64,000 nt of DNA from Ecytonucleospora hepatopenaei (GCA_026692725.1 JAPMUG010000001.1:310001-374000), one strand, 5' to 3'. Numbered from the stretch's first letter, positions 37,752 to 49,027 are shown. Notes: generated by a model not told the origin, from the sequence alone. Numbers and translations: made by a program.

Positions 37752-39188
37752 TTAATGATTAATGTTCCAGCCTATGTCCTTTAAACAAACAATGTTTTTA
37801 TAACCACGTTCAATAAGAATTTCTTGTACTAAAATAATATGTTGTGTTGTTTTTAAAAAACTTCTTTGTGTGATTTGATTTTGTTGTTCTTTTGAGCGTA
37901 CACCAAAAAGTATTATTTTGCTAAAAACATTCCATTTTGTAATATTAAAATCAACAAAAGATTCAATAGTAAAAACATCTTCTTTAAATTTAGAAATTTT
38001 TTCCAACACAATTTCTAAAGTCTTAAAGTAAGTTTGAGACAATATATCATGTGGTTTGTTCTTAAAATGAGAATATATGTCCACAACCAAATGTAAAACT
38101 TCAATACACACATTCTTTTGTTGAAACACACAAGAAGATTTTGTTAAAATATAGATACAGTGTATTGCTTCAATTGCAAAATATATGGTTGTTGATGGTT
38201 TTAAAATGATTTCCCTTATTTCATTTATATTTTTTGTATTTTCTAGTAAAATTTTGTATCTAAGTAAAATTGTCTTGTCGTTAAATATTTTTAAGTTTAA
38301 TTTCAAAAATGAATCACAAATACTATTTCTAACATTAAAATCGTCTATTTTACAGAGCATTAAATTAAATGCATTGATTAAATCATTATCTTTATATGCT
38401 TTTTTAACAAATGCAAGAAGTAGCAGGTATATTTCTTTGTCTGAAGAAATGTTTTCAATCAAGTTGTGTGTAAAAACAGTTCTAAAAAAATCAGCCAAAA
38501 AACATGCATCGATAGAGTTAAGCTCGCACAAAATTCTTTGTTTAAAAAAATCACGGTAATTTTTGCAGTTAACGTAGATCCAGTTCAATTTCAATGCTCT
38601 TTCCTTTAGATTTTCACCATATGAAAGAAGACAAATAAACTGATTGATATAGCTGTCATTTGTTAGTTGAATGCAATATTTATTGTTATGTTTAAACGAT
38701 AAATAGTATTTTTCTATTTTTTTTCTAATTTCAAGTTTTTCAAGACTGTTGTTGTGACAGTAAATGTACATAAAAATAAAAAGTTCACATAAAACAGAAT
38801 GACATTCTTTGGGATATTGGCTGTTTTCTGTGGTCAAACGTAATATAAATTGATCAATGAGCATGTTTTTTTGTGAATTTATCATGAATTTATATATTTT
38901 GGTATTGTCAAAATTTGTAAGAATTCCACTTTGGCTATGCAAATCAAACGAGTTTATGAAATCAAAGAAATGTTGTTTGTTGAAAGACTGTGATTTGACA
39001 TGAATTTCAGGCTTTAATTTGATTGATTCAGTATTAGAAAATCCAATGCTTGTAAATTCTTTTTTTAAACAACAGTATTTTTCAAATAAATCTACGGATG
39101 TGCTTTTATTATTGGAATTGTCTTTATTTGAAGAAGTATGATTTTTTTGAACAAGCAAATTATTATAATAACATTTAAAACAACTCAT
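37752..39188 (-). CDS. Hypothetical helical protein (478 aa)
   Basis: The frame opens at a GTG two codons upstream, but ATG 39188 follows TTACCCTTGTGT and is taken as the start. The protein has an N-terminal 40-residue Ser/Asn-rich segment with a few cysteines, then a continuous alpha-helical body resembling a HEAT/ARM-like solenoid. No catalytic or metal motif is visible. It is transcribed in the same direction as the preceding large gene, with a 45-base gap. Function unknown. Confidence 0.75.
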   Translation of the reverse strand: MSCFKCYYNNLLVQKNHTSSNKDNSNNKSTSVDLFEKYCCLKKEFTSIGFSNTESIKLKPEIHVKSQSFNKQHFFDFINSFDLHSQSGILTNFDNTKIYKFMINSQKNMLIDQFILRLTTENSQYPKECHSVLCELFIFMYIYCHNNSLEKLEIRKKIEKYYLSFKHNNKYCIQLTNDSYINQFICLLSYGENLKERALKLNWIYVNCKNYRDFFKQRILCELNSIDACFLADFFRTVFTHNLIENISSDKEIYLLLLAFVKKAYKDNDLINAFNLMLCKIDDFNVRNSICDSFLKLNLKIFNDKTILLRYKILLENTKNINEIREIILKPSTTIYFAIEAIHCIYILTKSSCVFQQKNVCIEVLHLVVDIYSHFKNKPHDILSQTYFKTLEIVLEKISKFKEDVFTIESFVDFNITKWNVFSKIILFGVRSKEQQNQITQRSFLKTTQHIILVQEILIERGYKNIVCLKDIGWNINH

Positions 39189-39440
39189 ACACACAAGGGT
39201 AAAATATAATTATAAAAATTCACTATAAATATATGATAACATTTAATTATGCTTTAAAAAATATAAAATAAAAAACAAGACTAAATAAAATACTAATTAT
39301 TTAATATAATTTTATCTACACTGCACTAAAAATAAAAATATTATTATTAACTACATACAATAAGTATTAAATAAATTTATCAATAATATTAAAATAAAAA
39401 TAGTATAAATTATAAATATAAATAACATAAAATGAAAGAA
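39189..39440. other. AT-rich spacer between protein gene and LSU rRNA 3' end
   Basis: These are about 250 bases of simple A/T sequence. It holds the upstream region of the 39188 gene and the LSU 3' flank. I see no RNA or ORF. Confidence 0.5.
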
Positions 39441-39704
39441 TAAGCACCAAAAGGTTGAGGAAGCAGGCAACCTGAAGCACTCGCAAAAAGCTCATGCCGT
39501 ACAGTTCCTGTCCCCGTGTGAGTCGTCTTCACACAATCGCGTTGTCAAGTACTTATTCCAGCTTAGAGGCTTTCAGCTGTTACAAGAAGGACGTAGCTGT
39601 GCCCCGCACCTTAACAGATGAAGGCATTACCAGTGGTCCTGATCGGTACTTCCTCTCGTACTGTTCTGACCTGCTCTTCAACGCACTGCAGTAGGGTAAA
39701 ACTA

Positions 39705-39742
<38 letters not shown>

Positions 39743-39846
39743 TATTAATTGGTGAACAATCATACACTTGGTGATTGATGCTTCACCATGCTCGGAAGAG
39801 CCGACATCGAAGAATCAAAAAGCGGCGTCGCTATGAACGCTCGGCC

Positions 39847-39879
<33 letters not shown>

Positions 39880-40159
39880 CGTCACCTCCGCTCCTAGACG
39901 TGTGTAGCGGAGGATCTCTAGGCCGCTGTTTCCAGTACCTGCCGTTCACACGGCAGGCTAAAGCAAGCTTTTGCCCTTATGCTCCACGAGTGGTTTCCAT
40001 CCCCTCTGAGCTCACCTTTGGACGTCTGCGTTATTGTTTAGCAGTCGTGCCGCCCCAGCCAAACTCCCCATCAAGTCTTGTAAGCACCTCCATTACGGAT
40101 GTCAGTGGTCTCACACATTTCCCCACCTCGCTACGACAAACAAATAGAGATCTGCACTT

Positions 40160-40197
<38 letters not shown>

Positions 40198-40296
40198 GCA
40201 TGTCCCAAGCCCGTTCCCTTGGCTGTTGGTTCGCAAAGCAGTAAGTAGGGACAGTGGGAATCTCGTTGCTCCATTCATGCGCGTCGCTAATTAGAC

Positions 40297-40340
<44 letters not shown>

Positions 40341-42107
40341 TGTTTACAAGTGCGTACTTAAAATTACTTCCTTAACGTCCCAAGCACTGAGCAGAATTCA
40401 CTTTGCATCTACACAAAGCTATGTTTTTATTAAACAGTCAGATTCCCCTTGTAAGCCCAGTTCTAGCGTGCTAGAGCCAATAATTATCCCGAGGTTTTTC
40501 ATCCATTTTGCCGATTTCCCTTACTTACTTTTTTCTTATACTTTGGGCTCCTAACCCTGAAGTCCTGATGCGGTTCGGTACGACAACTGCCCTGCCTTTT
40601 TATCATCCCCCTTCGACTCCTTCTCAATATGACTTTCCAGAGCCTCCATACCTTGAGCAAATTTACACTCCTTCATATATAGCTATCATAAATAAATACA
40701 ATAACTACATACTGTATACGGCGGATTCGTGCTTAGTGTCGCCACTTCGGGCAGCTTCGAATTAATATTTAAATTCTTCCCTTTTACTTGCCTATTCATC
40801 TATCTATATTGCTACAAATAAACTAACTTGCGACAATAGGATCGTATCACTTCCTTCTATTCAAAGGACAAACCCGTCTTCTTAAGTACATTTTAATGAT
40901 GCTACTACCTCCAAGATCTGCTCTGAATGCACCTCCAGACGCGTCCACACACGCCCTTCTCTAGTACAATCATGCCAGCCTACTAAACTTCGCTTCAAGA
41001 GCATCATGACACAGGTCAGCGCCATCCATTTTAAGTAGTCCTAAATTCGATGGGTACGTTGTAACACGTTTCTTAGCGGATGCCAACCTCCATGGCCACC
41101 GCCCCACTGTCTTAATTTAGATACCACTTTTATGGGCTCTTTGTCCTGTCTTTGGCCATTTATCTCTTTGCTAGGTTCATCCCTTTTTGCGCCCCATGCT
41201 TACCACAGAGAGCCCACTAGTGCTCTATAGACTTTTGGCTTGGATCACTCTCAAACCAAACGACACATTCGGAGTTTGTTGACTAAGTCCACATCCTCTC
41301 TACTGCATCTTCCTACCTTTCTACACTTATACAATAATTACAAACAATAAATTATCTATAACATTATACATAGACTTGAGCACCGCTGTCCTGAGAGACA
41401 TTTCGGCTGGAACCAGCTACCAGGTAGTTCGATTGGTCTTTCGCCCCTATGCCCATCTTTTGTCAATGAGTTGAACATCAATACGACTTAGATCCTCCAT
41501 CAGAATTTATCCTGACTTCAATCAAAACAGACATAGTTCACTACCTTTCGGGTCTTATGAATGCAACTCCTAAACTTCTCTCGGCTTCTGTTTTCCATAC
41601 ATTCACCTCGCTGCACTCAAAATCTCCTTGGTCCGTGTTTCAATACGGGTCCGAGTCTCTCGGCTTACCCCCTGGTACTTTCACTATTTCACTTTCTATA
41701 TGAAACTTTTTCATCTTTCGCTCGCGCTACTTCTTTGCTATCGGTGTCTAACTATATTTAGCCTTGGAAGTTACTACCTCCCCTTCACACTGCACTACCA
41801 AACAGCACTACTCTCTAAATCTCCTGCCGCCCGGGGACTATCACCCCTTCTTGTCCTGCTTTCCTACAGGTCTTCGCGACTCTCATTACAACAAACACTT
41901 GCGTGCTTTTATCATCTGAGCTTCTTCATGTTCATTCGCCACTACTTATGAAATCCTAGTTAGTTTCTTTTCCTCCTCTTAATGATATGCTTAAGTTCAG
42001 AGGGTCTTCGTGAAATCTCTCTCACTATTGGAAACGTCTTCTGACTTTTCGTACTCTTCTACGTTCGTCATCGCTGCTAGACCCTAGCGATCCCGTACCA
42101 GGGATTC
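39440..42107 (-). rRNA. Large-subunit rRNA with fused 5.8S-like 5' end
   Basis: Universal LSU blocks are present on the minus strand. The sarcin-ricin loop reads AGTACGAGAGGAAGTACCGA at about 39643-39662. The peptidyl-transferase segment near 39695-39720 reads GACCGTCGCGAGACAGG. The 5' end carries a 5.8S-like block near 42060-42095 (GGATCGCTAGG...GATGAACGT-like). It runs straight into GAACTTAAGCATATCATTAAG, so 5.8S is fused as in other Microsporidia. AT-rich expansion segments lie near 40660-40850 and 41310-41370. Both ends are approximate (within 20-40 bases). ORFs here are spurious. Confidence 0.95.
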
Positions 42108-42542
42108 TCTATTTTTTTCTATCTCTCAAAAAGCTACTACTACTTCTTAAATATATGGGTCTAAAATTTTTGCTTGGCTCATTCTATAAACTAATATTTT
42201 TAACTAATACAATTCATTTTAACTTTTATTTATGTGTAAGTATTGTATATGTTAATATGTTGTATACAAACAATATTTTACTATCTACAGCACAAAAAAC
42301 TATATTTGGTATGTTTTCTATAAATAAAATTATATAATTCTTAAAAAGTAATATTTATTATACAAAATACAAACATAAACAGTGTTTTATTTCTACACTA
42401 ACTATATTAATGTATATGTTTTGTTATAATATAATATTTTATTATAATATTTTAACTAAATTATATTTTAGCAATTTTATTTTACTAAATTATATTTTAG
42501 TAAAAATATTAAATGAAACTATTTACTGTAAAAATGCGTTTT
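42108..42542 (-). other. Internal transcribed spacer (ITS) between SSU and LSU
   Basis: This roughly 430-base spacer of extreme A/T content is long for a microsporidian. Near its LSU end it contains a 16-base motif (42146-42161) that also occurs upstream of the SSU at 44213-44228. No ORF of note. Confidence 0.75.
42146..42161 (-). repeat. rDNA repeat motif, ITS copy
   Basis: The coding-strand sequence GACCCATATATTTAAG is identical at 44213-44228. Similarity extends to about 47 bases on both sides. This copy lies about 40 bases before the LSU 5' end. Confidence 0.7.
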
Positions 42543-43846
42543 TAATGATCCCACAGCAGGTTCTCCTACGGTGACCTTGTTACGACTTGTACTTTATCTA
42601 ACTACAGGTATTCAGAGCCTAAGCTCTTCATCCCTATAATCATCTGAAATAGTGACGGGCGGTGTGTACAAAGAACAGGGACACATTCACAATGCCTTGA
42701 TGAGACACTGTTACTAGGAATTCCTCATTCATAGCTTATTTACAAAAGCTAATCCTACTCATCTCAAATTGCTTTGTCTTCTCAAGAGATATTGTATTGC
42801 GCTTGCTGCCCAGGATATCTAAGGGCATCACGGACCTGTTATTGCCTTCTCCCTCCTGTGCCTAAATAACACCTGTCTAGAAGATCTCACTGGTTCCAGC
42901 ACTTAAGCTAAAAGTCGCCCCATCAATTTCCAACGGCCATGCACCACTCTTGTCTACCTCATGTCTCCAATCTACGATAGACTTGACCCTGGTAAGTTTT
43001 CCCGCGTTGAGTTAAATTAAGCAGCACAATCCACTCCTGGTAGTGTCCTTCCGTCAATTTCGCTTTAAGTTTCACCCTTGCGAGCGTACTATCCCCAGAG
43101 CCCGAAAACTAAGATTTCTCCCACACCAAGCATCGCTCTCGCAACACCCAGCATTGTCGGCATAGTTTACTGCTAGAACTACAGCGGTGTCTAATCACTT
43201 TCGATACTCTAGCCTTCGTCCTTGATCCCCAGATACGTCTAAGAGCATCGCTTTCGCCTCCGTTGGTCCAGGTGGGGTCTTGAGATTTCATTCTTTGCCC
43301 ACCTATACCATGCTCCCTATCCGTTCCGCTACTCTCAACAAACTCAATGGCTTTTAACACCACCTTTTAATTGCATCTACGACTACGGACCCTTTAACTG
43401 CAGCATCCACCATAGACACTCTTGGAGTTGGAATTACCGCGGCTGCTGGCACCAAAACTTGCCCTCCAATTGCTTCACGTCAAGGTTTTTACACTCGACC
43501 CTTCTACTCACGTTTCATAACTGTCTCCTCTCAAAAGAGTGGACAATTTTCGCGCCTGCTGCCATCCTTGGACGTGGGAGCCATCTCTCAGGCTCCCTCT
43601 CCGGAATCAAACCCTGATTTCCCGTTACCCATCACTGCCTTGGTAGTCCTTTACACTACCAACAAACTAATAGGATTGCACCTTATTCTACACTCTTAGC
43701 CACAGGTTACCGTGGTTATTCTTCCCGCATAGAGCAAATCAGCGCAACATTACTGAGCCGTTCGTCGTTCCCTCGTCTGAGTTCACATAACATGCATGGC
43801 TTAATCTTAGAAACTAGCATCTACGTCAGGCAGAATCAACCTGATG
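42543..43846 (-). rRNA. Small-subunit rRNA (16S-sized)
   Basis: The 5' end near 43846 reads TCAGGTTGATTCTGCCTGAC, the microsporidian SSU start. The 530 loop GTGCCAGCAGCCGCGGTAAT is at about 43430-43451, and the TGTACACACCGCCCGTC block lies near 42654-42670. The 3' end reads GGATCATTA at about 42543-42551. The length of about 1.3 kb is bacterial-sized, as is usual in Microsporidia. Confidence 0.96.
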
Positions 43847-44750
43847 CGTTTGTATCTCTCCACTACCTTTTCTCTCATACCTGTTGATAACTACTGTATT
43901 TATATAATATAACATTATATTATATAACAATAATTATCACAGTATACAAGATACTCGTACGTAGCTTTGAATTTTACAAAACTTTATCTGTGTTTACACA
44001 CTTTCATACTTGTCATTATAATGACTTTGTACTAAGCTAATAATAATACATAATTATTATATAATAAACTATTATATAGTAAATATACATTACACTATAT
44101 TAAGCTTTTAAGCTTTTAAGCTATGTTTTAAAAACAATAACCTTTTTTTATTTTTTAACTTTACTTGTTGCTATAATAGCTTGACTTGTATTTAACTTTC
44201 GTTACTACTTGTCTTAAATATATGGGTCAAAATATTTTTCTTTGCTCTTCCCTTCTTATTTTTACTCACATTTTTATTTTCTACTTCTTATTTTATACTT
44301 TCATATACACATTCATATTTTATTTATAATAAGTAAACAATATTTTATATTCTATTGTATAACATTTTTTAATATACTTTTTTTAACTTTTATATTTATA
44401 TAATGTTTATATTTATATATTAAATATATTAATTAACACTTTATATATGTATTAAGTATATAGATAATAAATTATTTTATATTTTTATACTACTTTTTCT
44501 AATAAAATATGTGCTTTATAAAAATGTTTTTTATATCCTTATAATAAAATTTTAAAATATTCAAATAATTTTTATACAAATAGAAAATATTCTATAATAT
44601 TCAAATAATTTTTTAGAAAAGCAATTTTATGAATAAATTGTAAATATTAATACATATTTGTATGATACAAATTCTTTTATACTATAAATTTATCTGTATT
44701 TATAATTTTATTTTACAAATTATGTTTTCAGAAACAATATTTTTTTACAC
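43847..44750 (-). promoter_or_regulatory. SSU upstream region (5' spacer and presumed Pol I promoter)
   Basis: These are about 900 bases of A/T-rich DNA without a credible ORF. A short near-palindrome of TATA words lies near 43896-43930. The second copy of the rDNA motif is at 44213-44228. The last 250 bases before the MCM gene are simple-sequence A/T. The location upstream of the SSU makes promoter function likely but unproven. Confidence 0.5.
44213..44228 (-). repeat. rDNA repeat motif, upstream copy
   Basis: This 16-base sequence is identical to the ITS copy and lies within a 47-base similar block (44201-44247). It sits about 370 bases upstream of the SSU 5' end. See the ITS copy at 42146. 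Confidence 0.7.
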
Positions 44751-46784
44751 TTATAAATTTATTAAATACTCATTTGTATTTTTCTTTACAACAATCCCTT
44801 TGTAATTCAAAACCTCAATATATTCTGCTACTGATTGCTTTATTTTCATCTTTCCTATTATTTCACATAATTCCTCTTTATACAATATTTTTCTCCCATT
44901 CTCACTTATAAACTCACTTAATACTCTTTCAACACCATTCTTCTTTTCTTTTGTCTTTATCTTTTGTTCCATAATTTTTTTGTAATATTTTACTGCCCAT
45001 TTTGCATCTTCTTCTTCAACTACCTTCTTCCACCTCATTTTAGAATATGCTTCTGATATTTTTACTATACTTTCATACACTTTGCTAGAAATCTCTTGAT
45101 TTCTTGTTTTTTGCTCCAAATAATAACTTTTTATATACTCCTCTGCATTTTTTGTCAAATTTGGATTTATCTCCCTCCTTGAAAACATTATAAACCTTCT
45201 TATTAAATCAACTGACTTTCTTTCCTCTGTTTCCTCATAAAACAAACAATCTGCCTTTATGTTTTTCATCACATTTTGTAATCTACTTGACATATTTGTC
45301 GATGTCTCGCTTTCATAAAATTTTGTCCTTTTCTTTAATAATTCTCCTGATATTTGATAATCCTTCTTTATTGAAAATTTATCTGTTATTTTAAAATGCA
45401 AATCAAAACAATTATTTATTACACTTTCTCTTATAACATCATTTTCTTTTTTATTATTCGTTGCAGCTGCTATTACCGTACAATTAACATGTAAATTGCA
45501 TTTTATCATATCATTTTGATAAAAGTTTTTTTCTGTATTGCTTATACTATTTTTTAATACAACATCAAATAAAAAATCTAATGATCTTCTTTCATGTAAA
45601 TCATCAATAAAACAAACACCGCCATTATTTAACACAAATACACCTGCTTGTACAGCATAACCCTCTGATATTTTATTGTATATTATTTTGTTATTTATAC
45701 CACTTGCTAAATATTTTGTATTATTGTTCTTTATGCCTTCTTTAAAAGAAAAATATGTTGATTTTGGCAAAATACGTTTTGCACTATTTAACACATTTGT
45801 TTTTCCTGTTCCAATATCTCCTGAAATATAAACGTTAATTGGTGCTATTTCATCAGAATCTTTTTCTTTGCTTCCTCCAAATAAACTCAAAATCATTCCT
45901 ACTTTCAAAAGATCTTGTCCATGAACATTTTCAAAAATTGTTGATATCAAAACACCCAAAAGATTTGGGTGCTGCGAAAGCTCTAAAAAACTGTCCACAT
46001 TTTCATTTAATTCACGGCAAGAAATATGTGTCGTCAATAACTTAATGTTATTTGCATTTATTTTTACTAAATATTCGTCATTTACCAGCGTTGCCATTAC
46101 CATTCCTATAATTTCCACTGTATCTCCTACTTTAACATAATTTATTAAATTCTTGTTCAAAATGACTGCCAAAACATTCTGTTTATTACCGCATAAATAC
46201 TCCAAAACTTGAATTTCTTGGAAATCACAAAATGACGTTTCTGGGTGTATCGGCAAAAAACTTAATGTTTTTGATTTACAAGGACATGTTTTTGGTATTT
46301 TAAATATTTTTTCTGTTTTAGATCTTGTGGATATTTTGTTATGACACTTAGAACACTCAAAAAATCCTACAAAATTTTCAACACAAGGTGCTCCTATAAA
46401 ACAAACGGTTCCTTTTATTTTTATAATTGAATTTATCATGTCACAAGATATTGAATCAAATGTTTCAAATGAACTTGATTTATTTTCTTCTTCAAAATTT
46501 TCAAATTGAATTCGCGTATATATAAAGACACAAAGATTTGTTCTTTTAAAAATTATTTCAGAAATTGCACAAGAAATACATTTTAAACTTTTATACTTGT
46601 TATAAAATTCATAACTACACACATAATTTTGTGTTTGAATAATATTTTCAAAGTCAAGGGTTTTTTCGTCTTTATTGTTTTCACTTTCAAAATATTTTAT
46701 GATTTTTTCAATTTTCAAAAAATCCTCATTAAATGAAGGTGTTTCACATTCTTGAAAATATAAATTATATGTGTTTAGTCTCAT
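44751..46784 (-). CDS. Divergent MCM-family AAA+ protein
   Basis: The N-terminal half has an MCM OB-fold with a zinc cysteine cluster (CSKC near 144-147, CPC near 167-169) and the IKIKGTV strand. The AAA+ half has a Walker A GDIGTGKT at about 322-329, where MCM proteins usually have GDPGTAKS. Then come AGVFVLNNGGVCFIDDL (Walker B, usually C-I-D-E) and AAATNN as sensor 1. At the arginine-finger site NCFDL replaces the usual SRFDL, so the finger is cysteine 459. MCM2-7 form the replicative helicase; MCM8/9 act in repair. I cannot say which paralogue this is, and the degeneration argues against a standard catalytic MCM2-7 site. No CCC block precedes the ATG. Confidence 0.85.
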   Translation of the reverse strand: MRLNTYNLYFQECETPSFNEDFLKIEKIIKYFESENNKDEKTLDFENIIQTQNYVCSYEFYNKYKSLKCISCAISEIIFKRTNLCVFIYTRIQFENFEEENKSSSFETFDSISCDMINSIIKIKGTVCFIGAPCVENFVGFFECSKCHNKISTRSKTEKIFKIPKTCPCKSKTLSFLPIHPETSFCDFQEIQVLEYLCGNKQNVLAVILNKNLINYVKVGDTVEIIGMVMATLVNDEYLVKINANNIKLLTTHISCRELNENVDSFLELSQHPNLLGVLISTIFENVHGQDLLKVGMILSLFGGSKEKDSDEIAPINVYISGDIGTGKTNVLNSAKRILPKSTYFSFKEGIKNNNTKYLASGINNKIIYNKISEGYAVQAGVFVLNNGGVCFIDDLHERRSLDFLFDVVLKNSISNTEKNFYQNDMIKCNLHVNCTVIAAATNNKKENDVIRESVINNCFDLHFKITDKFSIKKDYQISGELLKKRTKFYESETSTNMSSRLQNVMKNIKADCLFYEETEERKSVDLIRRFIMFSRREINPNLTKNAEEYIKSYYLEQKTRNQEISSKVYESIVKISEAYSKMRWKKVVEEEDAKWAVKYYKKIMEQKIKTKEKKNGVERVLSEFISENGRKILYKEELCEIIGKMKIKQSVAEYIEVLNYKGIVVKKNTNEYLINL

Positions 46785-47107
46785 TGCTCTATTTCTATTA
46801 TATTTACCTTACAATTATAAAATAAATTATATATGTAAAGAATATCAAAAAATTAAACAACAAAAATAAGTTAGGGCATTTCTTTTTTGTTTGTTTTGTT
46901 AATTTAAGCTTAAACAAAATGCTAAAAATGTTTTTTATATGAAAAATAATTTTTTAAAGACCTTAAAACTTCTACCCTGAAAAATTCTTAAAGATAAACA
47001 TTAAGATAATTTTATAAATTTAAATATATAATACAAATATCTAATTTAAATATTTAATATAAATATAACTATTTAGACCAAATATTTAATATAAATACAT
47101 TATATAT
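46785..47107. other. AT-rich intergenic region
   Basis: This lies between two divergent starts. It has simple A/T sequence and a repeated AAATATTTAATATAAATA word near 47047 and 47079. No gene is seen. Confidence 0.5.
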
Positions 47108-47398
47108 ATGAAATTTTTAACATTTATTTCTGATCTCAAAAACAAACAATCAAATCCAAAAACTATCTTATCTAACAATTATTTTCTAGATAAACAAATA
47201 TGTATAAGTCTTGAAAATATAAAAAATATAACACAACACTCCCCTTATGTATTGGAAATATCTCTGGATAATGTAACATACAATGTTTCCTTTGTTTTCC
47301 AACAAAATTTATGCGAAATGGTTCGTAAAAAAGAATTCAAAACAATATGGTTAAAACAGCAGTATAAAACAATATTTTATAATATAGAAATAGAATAG
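47108..47398 (+). CDS. Hypothetical small protein (96 aa)
   Basis: A short frame starts at an ATG after a TA repeat, with no CCC block. The protein reads as beta-rich in the second half (YVLEISLDNVTYNVSFVF) with no signal peptide. The frame could be coding, but there is no family match or start signal, so it is tentative. Confidence 0.4.
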   Translation: MKFLTFISDLKNKQSNPKTILSNNYFLDKQICISLENIKNITQHSPYVLEISLDNVTYNVSFVFQQNLCEMVRKKEFKTIWLKQQYKTIFYNIEIE

Positions 47399-47605
47399 CA
47401 AGATATTAAAATAAATAATATTTGATATAAATAATTTTTATTTTTATTTCATTCATTTTTGATTACTTTTATTTTTTTTACTTTTTTATGTCTATTTTTA
47501 TCATATGTTTAAATATTTAAATTTTTAACCTCTTTTATTTTTATATTTTTTACAAAATAAGTTATTACATTAAATATTTATATTATAAGCAATTTGTTAT
47601 TAAAC

Positions 47606-48049
47606 ATGAAAGAATCAAAAAAGTCTAACGTGGAAAAAGATGAACTTTCAATGGAAACCACAGAAAGCAATGAAAATCTTTCTTCAGAAGAATATGCATA
47701 TAAACAAAAAGTTGATAATTTTGTACAAAAAACAGTGGCTGACATGCATCCAGAAGATCAGCAAAGGTATGAGACGTTCAGAAGAAGCAACTTTATAAAA
47801 GGAGCAGTAAAAAAATACATTAACCAGGTAATCGGACAAGCAGTAAATCCAAACATGGTGATAGGGGTGAGCGGGTTAGCCAAGGTTTTTGTGGGTGAGT
47901 TGGTGACAGAAGGACTTAAGGTTCAAAAAGAATTTGGAAATACAGGCCCCCTGTTACCCATCCACATCCATGAAGCAATGAGGAGATTGCAGAAAACCAT
48001 GCCAAATTCATCTTTAAGAACAAAATCACCATGGAGTACAGATATTTAA
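47606..48049 (+). CDS. TAF11: TFIID subunit TAF11 (histone-fold)
   Basis: TAF11 pairs with TAF13 in TFIID through a histone fold. Residues 60-135 match the TAF11 domain: RYETFRRSNFIKGAVKKYIN, then the GVSGLAKVFVGELVTEGLK helix, then GPLLPIHIHEAMRRL. The N-terminal 40 residues are acidic and disordered. The frame opens at a TTG at 47594, but ATG 47606 is the first Met codon. There is no CCC block upstream. At 147 residues it is shorter than the human protein. Confidence 0.88.
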   Translation: MKESKKSNVEKDELSMETTESNENLSSEEYAYKQKVDNFVQKTVADMHPEDQQRYETFRRSNFIKGAVKKYINQVIGQAVNPNMVIGVSGLAKVFVGELVTEGLKVQKEFGNTGPLLPIHIHEAMRRLQKTMPNSSLRTKSPWSTDI

Positions 48050-48077
48050 ATATTTTAAGAATATTAAACAAATTATA

Positions 48078-48133
48078 ATATACTTAATAAATTGTTGTAT
48101 ATAAATAAATTATTATATACTTAATAAATTGTT
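48078..48133. repeat. 19-bp direct repeat in TAF11 3' flank
   Basis: The word ATATACTTAATAAATTGTT occurs at 48078-48096 and 48115-48133, 37 bases apart. Low complexity limits its meaning; slippage is likely. Confidence 0.4.
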
Positions 48134-48205
48134 ATATATTATATAATTTGTAATTTAAATTTTATTTTTCGTAAATAATTTTATCATTTTACTAATAAAA
48201 AAACA

Positions 48206-48805
48206 CTAAAAAACTACCATTAACACATATGTAAAATAACCCAAAAACATAGCATATCCAACTACAAATGTTTTATTTTGTATGTTTAGCCTTCTACACA
48301 ACACCTTTGATCCTACAAAACTTGACCAAACATCTGCCAACACTCCTAGCATAAGCTTAAATTTTTTTGGTAAAAGAAACAAAAATGCATTGGACCATGC
48401 AAAAAGACATATAGGCAAAAAAGAATATCCTATGATATTACAGCATGTTGTTAGCCCTGCATATTCTTCGGCCAACAAATTTAAAAGAGAAAATATTCCT
48501 ATTGAAAAAAACATGCATAACATATAAATATAGCCAAAATGCAACTTTCCTCTCAAAGTAAGCGCAATTGCATACGCTGAAATTAAAAAAAGCGGCCCTA
48601 CCAAGTCAAACGTTCCTGTATTATTTTCGTCTTCATAAATTTTTGTCTTGTTGAAAACCAATGTACTTTCACGTTTTATTGCACCAAAATCAATTCCCAT
48701 TTCCTCTAAAAAAGGCTTGTCTTCTGGTAAACTACCTGTGAATAAAGTTTTAAAATCATACTGTAAAAAAGAGTCATTTTTACGTGGTTTTCCATAACTT
48801 TGCAT
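48206..48805 (-). CDS. YIP1: YIP1-family ER-Golgi membrane protein
   Basis: YIP1/YIPF5 proteins act with Rab GTPases in ER-to-Golgi vesicle formation. The cytosolic N-terminus has the typical EEMGIDFGAIKRES block. It is followed by a five-segment membrane domain with LVGPLFLISAYAIALTLRGK, HFGYIYMLCMFFSIG and the conserved IIGYSFLPICLFAW helix. The 199-residue length is normal for the reduced family. Start: ATG with a TATA-like upstream region and no CCC block. Confidence 0.88.
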   Translation of the reverse strand: MQSYGKPRKNDSFLQYDFKTLFTGSLPEDKPFLEEMGIDFGAIKRESTLVFNKTKIYEDENNTGTFDLVGPLFLISAYAIALTLRGKLHFGYIYMLCMFFSIGIFSLLNLLAEEYAGLTTCCNIIGYSFLPICLFAWSNAFLFLLPKKFKLMLGVLADVWSSFVGSKVLCRRLNIQNKTFVVGYAMFLGYFTYVLMVVF

Positions 48806-49027
48806 ATTATGATAATGTTTATAAATAAATTGTATATTAAATTATTCTATTCTTAAAAATAAAATATAACAGTTTTTAAAAATAATTTAAATAATATTTA
48901 AAAACAATAACTTTAGGTTAAAAAACTTAAGGGTATTTTTATGTTAAACATTTTATTGTAATTTTATATTTCACCATTTTATTGAATTCATTTGTGATTC
49001 CTTTCAAAGTTTATTTTCATATGATGC

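Noticed and set aside
39494..41951. Several 60-130 codon ORFs inside the LSU region
   Set aside because: They fall within clear rRNA sequence on the other strand and have no protein family features.
39440..42107. Group I intron or inserted element in the LSU gene
   Set aside because: The AT-rich interruptions near 40700 and 41340 sit at plausible expansion-segment positions and lack intron cores.
43109..43363. 84-codon ORF in the SSU region
   Set aside because: Spurious: it overlaps conserved SSU rRNA blocks.
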